From an uncultured Alphaproteobacteria bacterium (GTDB lineage Bacteria; Pseudomonadota; Alphaproteobacteria; UBA11222): DNA of 51,664 bases. The translations under genes were made by a program, and so were the position numbers. The stretch is from the NCBI GenBank assembly GCA_937888955.1, contig CALAQW010000011.1:1-51664 (forward strand), read 5' to 3'. The notes beneath the pieces were generated by a model. That model saw only the letters and a program-made list of their open reading frames with translations. It was not told where the DNA came from and searched no databases. Positions 8,886-16,422 of the stretch are shown piece by piece (the first letter of the stretch is position 1; the number at the start of each line of letters is the position of its first letter).

Positions 8886-10064
8886 TTAGCCCGCACGGGC
8901 GTGATCGCCGACCGCATGCAGTACCAGATCGTCGCGGTGGATCATTTCATCGCGCCCACGGTATCCCAGCAACCCTTCGATTTCACGGCTTTTATAGCCG
9001 CTGATCCGGCGCGCATCCGCATCCGAATAAGCCGAAAGCCCGCGCCCGATCTCGATTCCGTCGGGACCGGCCACAATCACCGCATCGCCGCGATTGAACC
9101 GCCCCTCCACAGCCTTTACGCCCGCAGGCAGCAGGCTTCTGCCCTGCATCAGCGCCCGCACGGCTCCGGCGTCCACAAGCAGCCGTCCGGCAGGCTCCAA
9201 CGCACCGGCAATCCATTGCTTGCGGGCTGTTGCCGGATTGCCTTGCGCCGCAAAGCGGGTATGCCGCGCACCCGTATCGAGCGCGCGCAACGGATGCAGC
9301 CCGCGCCCGTCCGCAATCCACATTTCGCAGCCCGCCGCGGTTGCGATCTTGGCCGCCATCAGCTTGGTCCGCATTCCCCCGGATCCGACATCCGAACCCA
9401 CGCCCCCCGCCATGGCTTCGATTGCCGGAGAAATGTCTGACACTGCGGGGATATGACGGGCATCGGCGCTGACCCCGGGGTCCGCTGTGTAAAGCCCGTC
9501 CACATCCGACAGCAAAACCATGCAATCGGCACTGATCATCTGTGCCACCCGCGCCGCCAGCCTGTCATTGTCGCCATAACGGATTTCATTGGTCGCAACC
9601 GTATCATTCTCGTTCACCACCGGCACCGCGCCCAGATTGAGCAATGTATTGAAGGTATTGCGCGCATTCAGATAACGCCGCCGCTGCTGCGTATCCTCAA
9701 GGGTCAGCAGGATCTGCGCGACCGTCAGCCCGTGGGCCTGCAATGCCGCCTGATAGGCATGCGCAAGCCGCACCTGCCCCGCCGCGGCGGCCGCCTGACT
9801 TTCTTCAAGCCGTAATGGACCTGCACCCAGCCCGAGCGCGCGCCGGCCCAACGCCACAGCCCCCGAGGAAACGAGCGTTACCTGCCGTCCCGTCCGCCGG
9901 ATTGCCGCAACATCTTCGATCAGCGCCCGCAGCCAGTCCTGGCGCAATTCCCCGCTTGCCTGATCGACAAGCAGGGCAGAGCCGATTTTAACCACCAGCC
10001 TCTCGGCCCGCGTAAATGCGCCTGCGGGCCCCGTGCCTGATGAGGGCGCAATATGATCGGTCAT
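8886..10064 (-). CDS. proB: glutamate 5-kinase with PUA domain
   Basis: ProB phosphorylates glutamate to gamma-glutamyl phosphate, the committed and usually proline-inhibited step. I chose the ATG at 10064 because it overlaps the obgE stop as ATGA; a GTG nine bases upstream is less likely. The 392-residue protein has the amino-acid kinase fold first ([11 protein letters not shown] near 23-33, [24 protein letters not shown], and [10 protein letters not shown]), then a C-terminal PUA domain from about 290 ([19 protein letters not shown]). The coupling to obgE suggests the proline genes ride on the obgE transcript. Confidence 0.95.
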   Translation of the reverse strand: MTDHIAPSSGTGPAGAFTRAERLVVKIGSALLVDQASGELRQDWLRALIEDVAAIRRTGRQVTLVSSGAVALGRRALGLGAGPLRLEESQAAAAAGQVRLAHAYQAALQAHGLTVAQILLTLEDTQQRRRYLNARNTFNTLLNLGAVPVVNENDTVATNEIRYGDNDRLAARVAQMISADCMVLLSDVDGLYTADPGVSADARHIPAVSDISPAIEAMAGGVGSDVGSGGMRTKLMAAKIATAAGCEMWIADGRGLHPLRALDTGARHTRFAAQGNPATARKQWIAGALEPAGRLLVDAGAVRALMQGRSLLPAGVKAVEGRFNRGDAVIVAGPDGIEIGRGLSAYSDADARRISGYKSREIEGLLGYRGRDEMIHRDDLVLHAVGDHARAG

Positions 10065-11098
10065 GGCTGCCACCGCTCCTTTTCATCGGGTAACGATGTT
10101 GCCTGCTGCGCCACTGCATCGATAACCTGCAGCAATTTTCGCAAGACGTCCTTGACCCCTTGTCCGGTCGCGCCTGAAACAACCATCACAGGCTTGCCGC
10201 ACGCCGCCTCAAGCGCTGCCTTGGCTTCGGCCAGCAGCTCCGGCGACAAGGCATCGGCCTTGTTAAGTGCGACAAGTTCGGGCTTGTCGGCCAAGTCAGG
10301 ACTATACGCAGCAAGTTCCGCCCGGATCGTCCGGTAAGCCTGCGCGACATCGTCGCCGGTGCCGTCGACCAGATGCAAATTGATCCGGCATCGTTCCACA
10401 TGCCCCAGAAACCGATGACCAAGGCCCGCGCCGGTATGTGCGCCTTCGATCAGGCCGGGAATATCCGCCATCACGAATTCGCGCTCGTCGATGCCGACCA
10501 CCCCCAATTGCGGGTGCAAGGTCGTGAAGGGGTAATCCGCCACCTTGGGTCTGGCCCGGCTGACAGCGGCAAGAAATGTCGATTTACCGGCATTGGGCAA
10601 ACCCAGCAGACCGACATCGGCAATCAATTTAAGACGCAGCCAGACAACCCGTTCTTCGCCGTCCTGGCCGGGATTGGCATGCCGTGGTGCCTGATTGGTC
10701 GCGCTTTTGAAATAGGTGTTGCCAAATCCGCCATTGCCGCCACGGGCAAGCAGAACTCTCTCGCCGACTTCTGTCATATCGGCGATCAGCCGGTCGGTTT
10801 CCGCATCGCGGATCTGCGTGCCGACCGGAACCTGCAATGTCACATCCGCGCCACTGGCTCCGGTGCGGTTACGCCCCATGCCATGGATGCCCGTTCCGGC
10901 CTTGAAATGCTGCCGGTAACGGAAATCGATCAGGGTGTTGAGCCCCTGCACACACTCCGCGTAAACATGTCCGCCACGGCCGCCATCGCCACCGTCCGGA
11001 CCGCCAAATTCGACGAATTTCTCACGCCGGAACGAGACGCATCCCGCGCCGCCATTACCGGCTTTCAGATAAACTTTTGCCTGATCGAGAAACTTCAT
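10061..11098 (-). CDS. obgE: Obg family GTPase CgtA
   Basis: An essential GTPase of late 50S assembly and the stringent response. The 345 residues carry the glycine-rich Obg domain first (about 1-158, with [13 protein letters not shown] and [12 protein letters not shown]), then the G domain: P-loop GLPNAGKS at 166-173, switch DIPGLIEGA near 213, and the base-specificity motif NKAD. A short C-terminal tail replaces the long variable domain seen in some relatives. It lies downstream of rplU-rpmA, the classic order, but the rpmA terminator separates them, so it probably has its own promoter in 11099-11215, which I could not place. Confidence 0.96.
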   Translation of the reverse strand: MKFLDQAKVYLKAGNGGAGCVSFRREKFVEFGGPDGGDGGRGGHVYAECVQGLNTLIDFRYRQHFKAGTGIHGMGRNRTGASGADVTLQVPVGTQIRDAETDRLIADMTEVGERVLLARGGNGGFGNTYFKSATNQAPRHANPGQDGEERVVWLRLKLIADVGLLGLPNAGKSTFLAAVSRARPKVADYPFTTLHPQLGVVGIDEREFVMADIPGLIEGAHTGAGLGHRFLGHVERCRINLHLVDGTGDDVAQAYRTIRAELAAYSPDLADKPELVALNKADALSPELLAEAKAALEAACGKPVMVVSGATGQGVKDVLRKLLQVIDAVAQQATSLPDEKERWQP

Positions 11099-11220
11099 AA
11101 TCCTGCCTGCTCGGTTTTGCAGAACATAACCGCGTCATGCCCCGGGGTCGGCTTTCCGCCGCAATCGCATCGCCACCCGACAGAAACGCTGCGTAAAAAG
11201 ATATACTGGAAAAAACACGA

Positions 11221-11249
11221 AAAAAGGGAGATGGCGATCCATCTCCCTC
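11221..11249 (-). terminator. Rho-independent terminator of rplU-rpmA
   Basis: Read on the minus strand, a perfect 10-base-pair stem (AGGGAGATGG, four-base loop, CCATCTCCCT) is followed directly by a run of T and a second T-rich tract. It stands 46 bases beyond the rpmA stop and separates the ribosomal protein operon from obgE. Confidence 0.9.
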
Positions 11250-11270
11250 TTAAATACCGGATCGCCACCC

Positions 11271-11294
11271 GCGGATGGCGATAGACATCCGCGT
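11271..11294 (-). other. stem-loop immediately after the rpmA stop codon
   Basis: CGCGGATG and CATCCGCG form a perfect 8-base-pair stem with an 8-base loop, starting one base after the rpmA stop. It has no T-run, so it may protect the mRNA 3' end upstream of the true terminator at 11221-11249. Confidence 0.6.
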
Positions 11295-11570
11295 TTATTC
11301 TGCCGCCATCGGCAAATCGGCAGGCTGCACGGACACATAAGTCCTGCCCAGTTTTCCCTTGCTGAATGTCACATGGCCTTCCGCCACCGCGAAAATCGTA
11401 TGATCCTTGCCCATGCCGACATTTTCGCCCGGATACCATTTCGTCCCGCGCTGCCGGATGATGATATTGCCGGGAATGACCGCCTCACCGCCAAACTTCT
11501 TTACACCCAGACGCCGGCCAGCCGAGTCGCGGCCGTTCCGTGATGAACCGCCTGCCTTTTTATGTGCCAT
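11295..11570 (-). CDS. rpmA: 50S ribosomal protein L27
   Basis: L27 reaches the peptidyl-transferase centre with its N-terminal tail. The 91-residue protein begins [20 protein letters not shown], the canonical bacterial start without the cleavable extension of Firmicutes. It continues with [36 protein letters not shown] and a short acidic-to-neutral tail. It is co-transcribed with rplU, 39 bases apart, and followed by two stem-loops, the second an intrinsic terminator. Confidence 0.97.
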   Translation of the reverse strand: MAHKKAGGSSRNGRDSAGRRLGVKKFGGEAVIPGNIIIRQRGTKWYPGENVGMGKDHTIFAVAEGHVTFSKGKLGRTYVSVQPADLPMAAE

Positions 11571-11609
11571 ATCCGTTTAGCTCCCTTAATCCGATTGGCG
11601 CAGCGCCAC

Positions 11610-11921
11610 TCAGCGCGCGATATCCGTTACGCGCAGCACAGTCTTATGCTGCCGATGCCCGTTCTTGCGACGATATTTATGGCGCCGGTTCTTCTTGAAG
11701 ATCAGGATTTTCGGATCCCGGTCCTGCGCCACGATTTCCGCGGTAACGCTTGCGCCATCCACAAGCGGCGCGCCGACAGTGACCGCATCACCCTCACCAA
11801 CCATCAGCACCTGATCGAGCGCTACCGAATCACCGGCCTCACCGGTCAGTTTCTCGACCCGGATGACATCATCTTTGGCGACACGATATTGCTTTCCGCC
11901 GGTCTTAATTACTGCGTACAT
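11610..11921 (-). CDS. rplU: 50S ribosomal protein L21
   Basis: L21 binds 23S rRNA early in large-subunit assembly. From the ATG at 11921 it encodes 103 residues, the usual length: [14 protein letters not shown], a central [15 protein letters not shown], and the basic [16 protein letters not shown] signature. Longer in-frame readings add a non-homologous N-terminus. It is the first gene of the rplU-rpmA operon. Its leader runs about 210 bases from a consensus promoter and contains three tandem 14-base repeats. Confidence 0.97.
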   Translation of the reverse strand: MYAVIKTGGKQYRVAKDDVIRVEKLTGEAGDSVALDQVLMVGEGDAVTVGAPLVDGASVTAEIVAQDRDPKILIFKKNRRHKYRRKNGHRQHKTVLRVTDIAR

Positions 11922-12000
11922 TGCCAAACCCATCCGAGACAAATCTATCCAACTTCCGATTGCGGTCGGCATCCGTCGTTCTTGTGCAAACGTCTTCAAC

Positions 12001-12042
12001 GAAATTTCACCTGGGAAATTTCACCTGAGAAATTCCATCTGC
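12001..12042 (-). repeat. three tandem 14-base repeats in the rplU leader
   Basis: Plus-strand units are GAAATTTCACCTGG, GAAATTTCACCTGA and GAAATTCCATCTGC, joined end to end. They lie in the 5' untranslated region of rplU, about 80-120 bases before its start codon. Repeats of this kind may bind a protein or only reflect slippage. Confidence 0.8.
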
Positions 12043-12138
12043 CACAAGTTCAAGATGCGCCGCATCTCTCCGCCGGCGGGACAAAATATAACCGACGGTA
12101 TTTCGACCGGACCCGATACGGGCCCCACGAAGGCGCGC

Positions 12139-12166
12139 ACTATACCTTTGACACTATCCCTGTCAA
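12139..12166 (-). promoter_or_regulatory. sigma-70 type promoter of rplU-rpmA
   Basis: On the minus strand a perfect -35 TTGACA (12161-12166) is followed after 16 bases by TATAGT (12139-12144). This predicts a start near 12132 and a leader of about 210 bases. It is the best promoter match I found in the window, as expected for a ribosomal protein operon. Confidence 0.82.
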
Positions 12167-12370
12167 GTCTCCAAACCGGCCGGCATAAAACACTGCCCAT
12201 TCCGGACACAGCCGTTGCCAAAGCGCAACGCAGCGTTACAATTCGGCAGCAATCCTCCATTTTTGACATAAAGCGCATGGTAAGTTGCGATACTTGCAGC
12301 TAAGTTGCCTGGAAGTGTTGTCAGCGATCATGAGCTGATGACGAAAATACATGCGCATATATGGTATGCC

Positions 12371-12399
12371 TTGTTCAGTCGCGCGACCCATCGCATAAT
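12371..12399 (+). promoter_or_regulatory. likely sigma-70 type promoter of the OmpA-like gene
   Basis: TTGTTC (12371-12376), a 17-base spacer, and CATAAT (12394-12399). The predicted start near 12406 gives a leader of about 95 bases before the ATG at 12502. Confidence 0.6.
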
Positions 12400-12501
12400 T
12401 GTGATGGAACCATTACGGCGAATTACGATTAACCGAGATGGGCGATGAATCAGAAAATGAGTATGTGTCGCTAATCCTCTGTAAACATTCGGGTGAGAGG
12501 G

Positions 12502-13557
12502 ATGAAGATTAAAAATATTGCAGCCGCAGCCTTGGCAATGGCGTTGATTATGCCGGTATCAAGCAGCTTTGCGGAAGAAAAGAAGGGCGTCTATATCGGG
12601 TTTGTGGACGGCTTCAATTTCACGACCGACTCAGACATCAGCGGTCCGGCCATCTCAACCGAGGCGGATTTCGATAAAGGTGCCGTCTACGTTCCGGCTA
12701 TCGGCTATCGTTATGGCAACGGCTTACGAACCGAATTTGAAGGGGCCTATCGCAAGAACAGTGTCGACGACCTGTCCGGCGTTCTCAATGGCACCGGTCG
12801 GGTCAAGGCCAAGAGCCTGATGGCCAACCTGATTTACGATTTCAACCTGAATTCACGCTTTATGCCTTACATTGGCGCCGGTGCCGGTATGGCGCGGGTC
12901 GATTTTGATGGCGTGCGGCCTGTGGGCGGCGTCCGGATCGATGACGAAGACGATGTTTTCGCCTATCAGGGTATCGCCGGTGTTTCCTACTGGCTGTCCG
13001 ATGCGCTTGAGCTGGCGCTGGAATATCGTTATTTCGCGACCCAGGACCCTGATCTGCGGACAGCGGCCGGGGTGAATGTCGAGAGCGAATATAGCAACCA
13101 TGGTGCGCTGTTTGGCCTGCGCTGGAATTTTGGCGGGCCGCGCAAGATGGCGCAGGCAGAGCCGATGCCGGTCGCACAACCCGTCGCAGCGCCCGCACCA
13201 GCTCCCGAACCCGTAAAACCGGCCCTGCCGAAGACCTTCATTGTGTTCTTTGATTGGGATCAGTCGGTGCTGACACCGGAAGCAACACGCATCCTGACCG
13301 AAGCCGCAGCCTATGCACAATCAAGCGGCTCCGTACGGATCGAGGCAACCGGCCATGCGGATAAATCCGGTTCGGCGGTCTATAATATGGGTCTGTCGGA
13401 ACGGCGCGCGGCTGCCGTACAGGCAAAACTGGTTGCGCTTGGGATCGGTGCGGATGAAATCGGCACAATTGCCAAAGGTGAAACCGACCCGCTTGTCCCG
13501 ACCGCGGACGGTGTGCGTGAACCGCAAAACCGGCGCGTTGAGATCCTGCTGAAATAA
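12502..13557 (+). CDS. OmpA-like outer-membrane beta-barrel protein with peptidoglycan-binding domain
   Basis: An outer-membrane protein tying the membrane to peptidoglycan. From the ATG at 12502 (351 residues) it has a signal peptide cut after SSFA (residue 24). A beta-barrel domain follows (about 28-213), with alternating strands such as YVPAIGYRYG, FMPYIGAGAGMARV and ALELALEYRYF. Next come a Pro/Ala linker (about 216-245) and a C-terminal OmpA domain: TFIVFFDWDQSVL, GHADKSGSAVYNMGLSERRA, PQNRRVEI. These keep the Asp and Arg that hold diaminopimelate. GAGAGG lies only a base or two before this ATG; a GTG nine bases upstream is possible. It is a single-gene unit with its own promoter and terminator. 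Confidence 0.92.
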   Translation: MKIKNIAAAALAMALIMPVSSSFAEEKKGVYIGFVDGFNFTTDSDISGPAISTEADFDKGAVYVPAIGYRYGNGLRTEFEGAYRKNSVDDLSGVLNGTGRVKAKSLMANLIYDFNLNSRFMPYIGAGAGMARVDFDGVRPVGGVRIDDEDDVFAYQGIAGVSYWLSDALELALEYRYFATQDPDLRTAAGVNVESEYSNHGALFGLRWNFGGPRKMAQAEPMPVAQPVAAPAPAPEPVKPALPKTFIVFFDWDQSVLTPEATRILTEAAAYAQSSGSVRIEATGHADKSGSAVYNMGLSERRAAAVQAKLVALGIGADEIGTIAKGETDPLVPTADGVREPQNRRVEILLK

Positions 13558-13598
13558 GCAGGACAAACAAGCAATCGGATCCAGGTGATCCGACAGAA

Positions 13599-13637
13599 TT
13601 ATTCAGCGGACGTCGTGGCGCTTGCCACGGCGTCCGT
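13599..13637 (-). pseudogene. decayed copy of the 3' end of the neighbouring secreted-protein gene
   Basis: On the minus strand this stretch reads TDAVASATTSAE-stop. The intact gene that ends at 13710 finishes TDAVASRPTSAE-stop. Over 36 aligned bases 29 are identical. Nothing upstream of the remnant matches the gene body, so only the tail of a duplicate is left. The same bases form the stem of the OmpA-gene terminator. Confidence 0.6.
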
Positions 13638-13645
13638 TATTTTTT
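13607..13645 (+). terminator. Rho-independent terminator of the OmpA-like gene
   Basis: CGGACG then a GTGGC/GCCAC core and CGTCCG form a stem of about 12 pairs (with a small mismatch) around a short loop, followed by TTATTTTTT. It begins 50 bases after the OmpA-like stop. Confidence 0.85.
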
Positions 13646-13709
13646 GACTGAATTTTTCTAAAGAGTAGAGACAGCTCGGTCGTGTAGGGGGCATCCGGCA
13701 GGGCAGAAA

Positions 13710-14201
13710 CTATTCAGCCGATGTCGGGCGGCTTGCCACTGCATCCGTCGAGCAGGGTGCAAATCCGTGCAGCTCGGAAAATTCCTGATTTCGCGCCACC
13801 CGGATCAACCCACCCGGTACCGTTGCCGCCACCCGTTCAAACAAGGCTGTTGCCCGGGTGCAATAACCATGGCCCATGGATGAGCTGCGCTGTGATGTTT
13901 CATTCGCGATCCGCGTGATGAAACGATTGAGCATCTGCACACCGCGGGTACCGAATTCGCGGCCGAAGAACCGCCGCAGCGTCGTTCCATGCCCCACCAG
14001 TTCATTTTCAAACCGGGTCACGAAGGCATTATACCCGTCGCGCCGATCACAGGAGAGCGCCGCGACCATCAATTCGGTCTGCAGCATACGTACCCGCATG
14101 GAATCCTGATCCGAACCGCTGACACACGGCCCCGCATATAGCGCGGTCGACGCCGTGAGACCAATCGCCAAGGTCGCAGCCGCAATGGTTTTCGATCGCA
14201 T
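13710..14201 (-). CDS. secreted protein of unknown function with four cysteines
   Basis: I do not recognise this family. From the ATG at 14201, after AGAGGGG, it encodes 163 residues: a clear signal peptide cut after LYA (residue 23), then a 140-residue, mainly helical mature domain. Cysteines at 26, 51, 114 and 150 could form two disulfides in the periplasm. Features include SDQDSMRVRMLQTELMVAAL, a CDRRDGYN turn, an Arg/Phe-rich middle (RRFFGREFGTRG) and a polar tail. A longer reading would add a non-signal-like N-terminus. A decayed copy of its 3' end lies 72 bases downstream. It is transcribed alone, opposite to the OmpA-like gene. Helical fold and disulfides are inference. Confidence 0.75.
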   Translation of the reverse strand: MRSKTIAAATLAIGLTASTALYAGPCVSGSDQDSMRVRMLQTELMVAALSCDRRDGYNAFVTRFENELVGHGTTLRRFFGREFGTRGVQMLNRFITRIANETSQRSSSMGHGYCTRATALFERVAATVPGGLIRVARNQEFSELHGFAPCSTDAVASRPTSAE

Positions 14202-14505
14202 CCAATTCACCCCTCTGAGCAGCAGTTGGTCAAGCAGCCTTCTTATATACATCATTGAGGTAAAGCCTTCCTTTAGCTTACCTCTTCGCTCAAAAGCCAT
14301 ATGATGCAACAGGTCGCCACAGGCCCGTGCAACGGCCCTTCATTACTTAACTGGCTGTTAGCTTAATTCCTGAAGCTTAGCGTTACCACAATATTAGCGT
14401 CATTGTAATGATAGTGCATCAGGGTAATAACGGTGCATCAGGTCAGTAATGACAGCTGACGTCATCACAATTGCGGGCAGATAAATCGCGGGCGTGGCGG
14501 TGGAT
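14202..14505. other. 304-base intergenic region, AT-rich, with tandem repeats
   Basis: No gene is supported. It lies upstream of the four-cysteine secreted protein and after the end of a hydrolase gene. It contains two tandem 19-base repeats (14405-14442), a TGACGTCA palindrome near 14457, and a TTAA-N7-TTAG near-match to a CtrA half-site pair at 14347-14361. I could not place a promoter. Confidence 0.6.
14405..14442. repeat. two tandem 19-base repeats
   Basis: GTAATGATAGTGCATCAGG is followed directly by GTAATAACGGTGCATCAGG (16 of 19 identical). A third partial start (GTAATGACAG) follows three bases later at 14446. Confidence 0.8.
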
Positions 14506-15417
14506 TCACTTCCAGCCCTGCAAAATACCCCGGATGGCGGTCACAAGCGCGATCGGCTGATCGAGCATAATGTGATGATGCGCTTCGGGAATCTCGATAA
14601 CAGGCACGCGGTCATCGGTCAGGGCGCGCATGAATTCAAGCTCGTCATCTGTGAAGCGCTCACTCAGCATGCCGCGAATGACCCCGACAGGGCAGGCAAT
14701 CGCCGGATAGATCGCGGCATAGTCGCGCACACGATCGAACTCGCTGAACAGAAACGGGTCGAATTTCCAACGCCAGCCACCATCCGCCTGCGTCAGGGAA
14801 TGCCGGGCGATATGATCAAACAGAAATTGATTCGCACAAGGCTGTGGCGGCTCCAGCCGGAACCTGGCCAGCGCGGTTTCGCGGTCGGGATAGATTTTGG
14901 ACGGATGCGGCCTGGTGCGCGCATTGATCCAGGCAGCGAATTTCTCGACCGGTCGCACCGCGAAATCGACCAGGACAATGCCACCAAGCTTTTCGGCATG
15001 CAGATGCGCGGCATAAAGGGTCAGCAACGCCCCGAAGCTGTGGCCCACGATGACCGGCTGCGGACCGAGCGCCGCATCGGCGGCGACCGCCAGAAACTCA
15101 TCCGCATAGGCTTCAAGTGAATATTGCTGCCGCCAGCCGCTATCCCCCATCCCGCTCAAACAGACTGCCGCAACCTGATAATCACGCGCCAGAAAAGGGG
15201 CAAGAAAGCTCCACCAATAGGCACTGCCGCTATTGCCATGCACAAGCAGCAGGCCGGGTTTGCCCGGATTGCGCCAAAGCAGATAATGCACCGCGCAGCC
15301 ATCCACCTCGACGAAATGATGTTCGCCCGCCTGATCCAATGCCCAGCGGAACCAGTCAGGCGCAGTGTCATCCTGTCCTGTCGTTGTTTCAATTGACGGT
15401 GAAGCGGTTGCAGCCAC
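14506..15417 (-). CDS. alpha/beta fold hydrolase
   Basis: A 303-residue alpha/beta hydrolase. After a polar 20-residue start it shows LLLVHGNSGSAYWW (oxyanion region, about 57-69), GMGDSGWR after strand 4, nucleophile elbow GHSFGA (Ser127), and a histidine-rich segment PEAHHHIMLDQP near the C-terminus that supplies the catalytic His. An insertion (about 145-235) forms the lid. No signal peptide is present. It is divergent from a second, unrelated-looking alpha/beta hydrolase at 15550, sharing a 132-base regulatory region. The substrate cannot be deduced; epoxide hydrolase or esterase are options. Confidence 0.85.
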   Translation of the reverse strand: MAATASPSIETTTGQDDTAPDWFRWALDQAGEHHFVEVDGCAVHYLLWRNPGKPGLLLVHGNSGSAYWWSFLAPFLARDYQVAAVCLSGMGDSGWRQQYSLEAYADEFLAVAADAALGPQPVIVGHSFGALLTLYAAHLHAEKLGGIVLVDFAVRPVEKFAAWINARTRPHPSKIYPDRETALARFRLEPPQPCANQFLFDHIARHSLTQADGGWRWKFDPFLFSEFDRVRDYAAIYPAIACPVGVIRGMLSERFTDDELEFMRALTDDRVPVIEIPEAHHHIMLDQPIALVTAIRGILQGWK

Positions 15418-15549
15418 AAAATATCCTCTCGGCGCGAGACACCACCCTGTCAGGCGGCGTTTTATGTCTTAAGATAGCAGAGCAAAACCATAACCGGGGC
15501 GATTGCGCAAGCGCCGGTGCACGGAACAATGACAAGGGGATCGAGCGCC

Positions 15550-16311
15550 ATGGCATTTCTGGACCGGGACGGGGTCAATATCTTTTTCCAGCATGACGGC
15601 AGCGGCCCGCCGGTATTGCTGAGCAACGGCTTTTCCTCCACGACACGCATGTGGCGCGGGCAGATTGACGCCTTCAAGGACAGATACAGCATTCTCACCT
15701 GGGATATGCGCGGCCATGGCCAAAGCGACAGTCCCGAGGATCCCGCCGCCTATTCCGAAGCACTGACCGTCGATGATATGGCGGCCATCCTCGATCATTG
15801 CGGATTCGAGCGCGCGGTGATCGGCGGCCTGTCGCTCGGCGGATATATGTCGATGGCATTTGCCGCAACCTATCCCGAACGGGTGGCTGGGCTGATGCTG
15901 TTCGATACGGGACCGGGCTACAAGAATGACAAGACGCGCGAGGATTGGAACATAAGCGCCCTCAGACAGGCCAAGGAATTTGAAAAGAAAGGACTGGACG
16001 CGCTAGGGAAGAGCGAGGAAATGCAGCTGGGCGGGCACAAGAGCGCAAGCGGCCTGGCACTGGCTGCACGCGGCATGCTCGCACAGAAAAATGCGCGCGT
16101 TATCAATTCCCTGCCGCAAATCGCCGTCCCCACCCTGGTGCTTGCCGGCGCAAAGGACAAACCCTTTCTCGCTGGCACCGATTATATGGCAAGGAAAATA
16201 CCCGATGCCCGCAAAGTGATCATTCCCGACGCCGGGCATGCGGCCAATATTCACCAGCCGGCGGCCTTCAACGAAGCCATGGACGAATTTTTGACGCGGA
16301 TTTACGGTTAA
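15550..16311 (+). CDS. alpha/beta fold hydrolase
   Basis: A 253-residue alpha/beta hydrolase of the short, lidless-to-small-lid type. VLLSNGFSSTTRMW (oxyanion region, about 22-35), WDMRGHGQSD (51-60), nucleophile elbow GGLSLGG (Ser95), acid in AGAKDKPF and His in DAGHAAN complete the triad. The ATG at 15550 follows AAGGGG; a start 33 bases upstream would add an unlikely leader. SNGFSS replaces the usual HG oxyanion pair with Asn-Gly, as in some lactone or enol-ester hydrolases. It is divergent from the hydrolase at 14506-15417. The substrate is unknown. Confidence 0.86.
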   Translation: MAFLDRDGVNIFFQHDGSGPPVLLSNGFSSTTRMWRGQIDAFKDRYSILTWDMRGHGQSDSPEDPAAYSEALTVDDMAAILDHCGFERAVIGGLSLGGYMSMAFAATYPERVAGLMLFDTGPGYKNDKTREDWNISALRQAKEFEKKGLDALGKSEEMQLGGHKSASGLALAARGMLAQKNARVINSLPQIAVPTLVLAGAKDKPFLAGTDYMARKIPDARKVIIPDAGHAANIHQPAAFNEAMDEFLTRIYG

Positions 16312-16422
16312 CGGGAAATTTACAGCTAATCAGGCAGATCGGAACGGACTGACGACATCCCCGGCAATTATTTACGACCATGGATTGCGGACACACATCC
16401 CGGCGTAAGAAAGAAGTGGGCA

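Larger units (their letters stand above)
11922..12501. other. 580-base divergent intergenic region between rplU and the OmpA-like gene
   Basis: No gene is supported here. It holds, from left to right, the L21 leader with three 14-base repeats (12001-12042), the rplU promoter (minus strand, 12139-12166), an unassigned stretch to about 12370, and the promoter of the OmpA-like gene (plus strand, 12371-12399). Confidence 0.8.

Noticed and set aside
14405-14460. CRISPR-like repeats
   Set aside because: Only two adjacent 19-base units without unique spacers and no cas genes.
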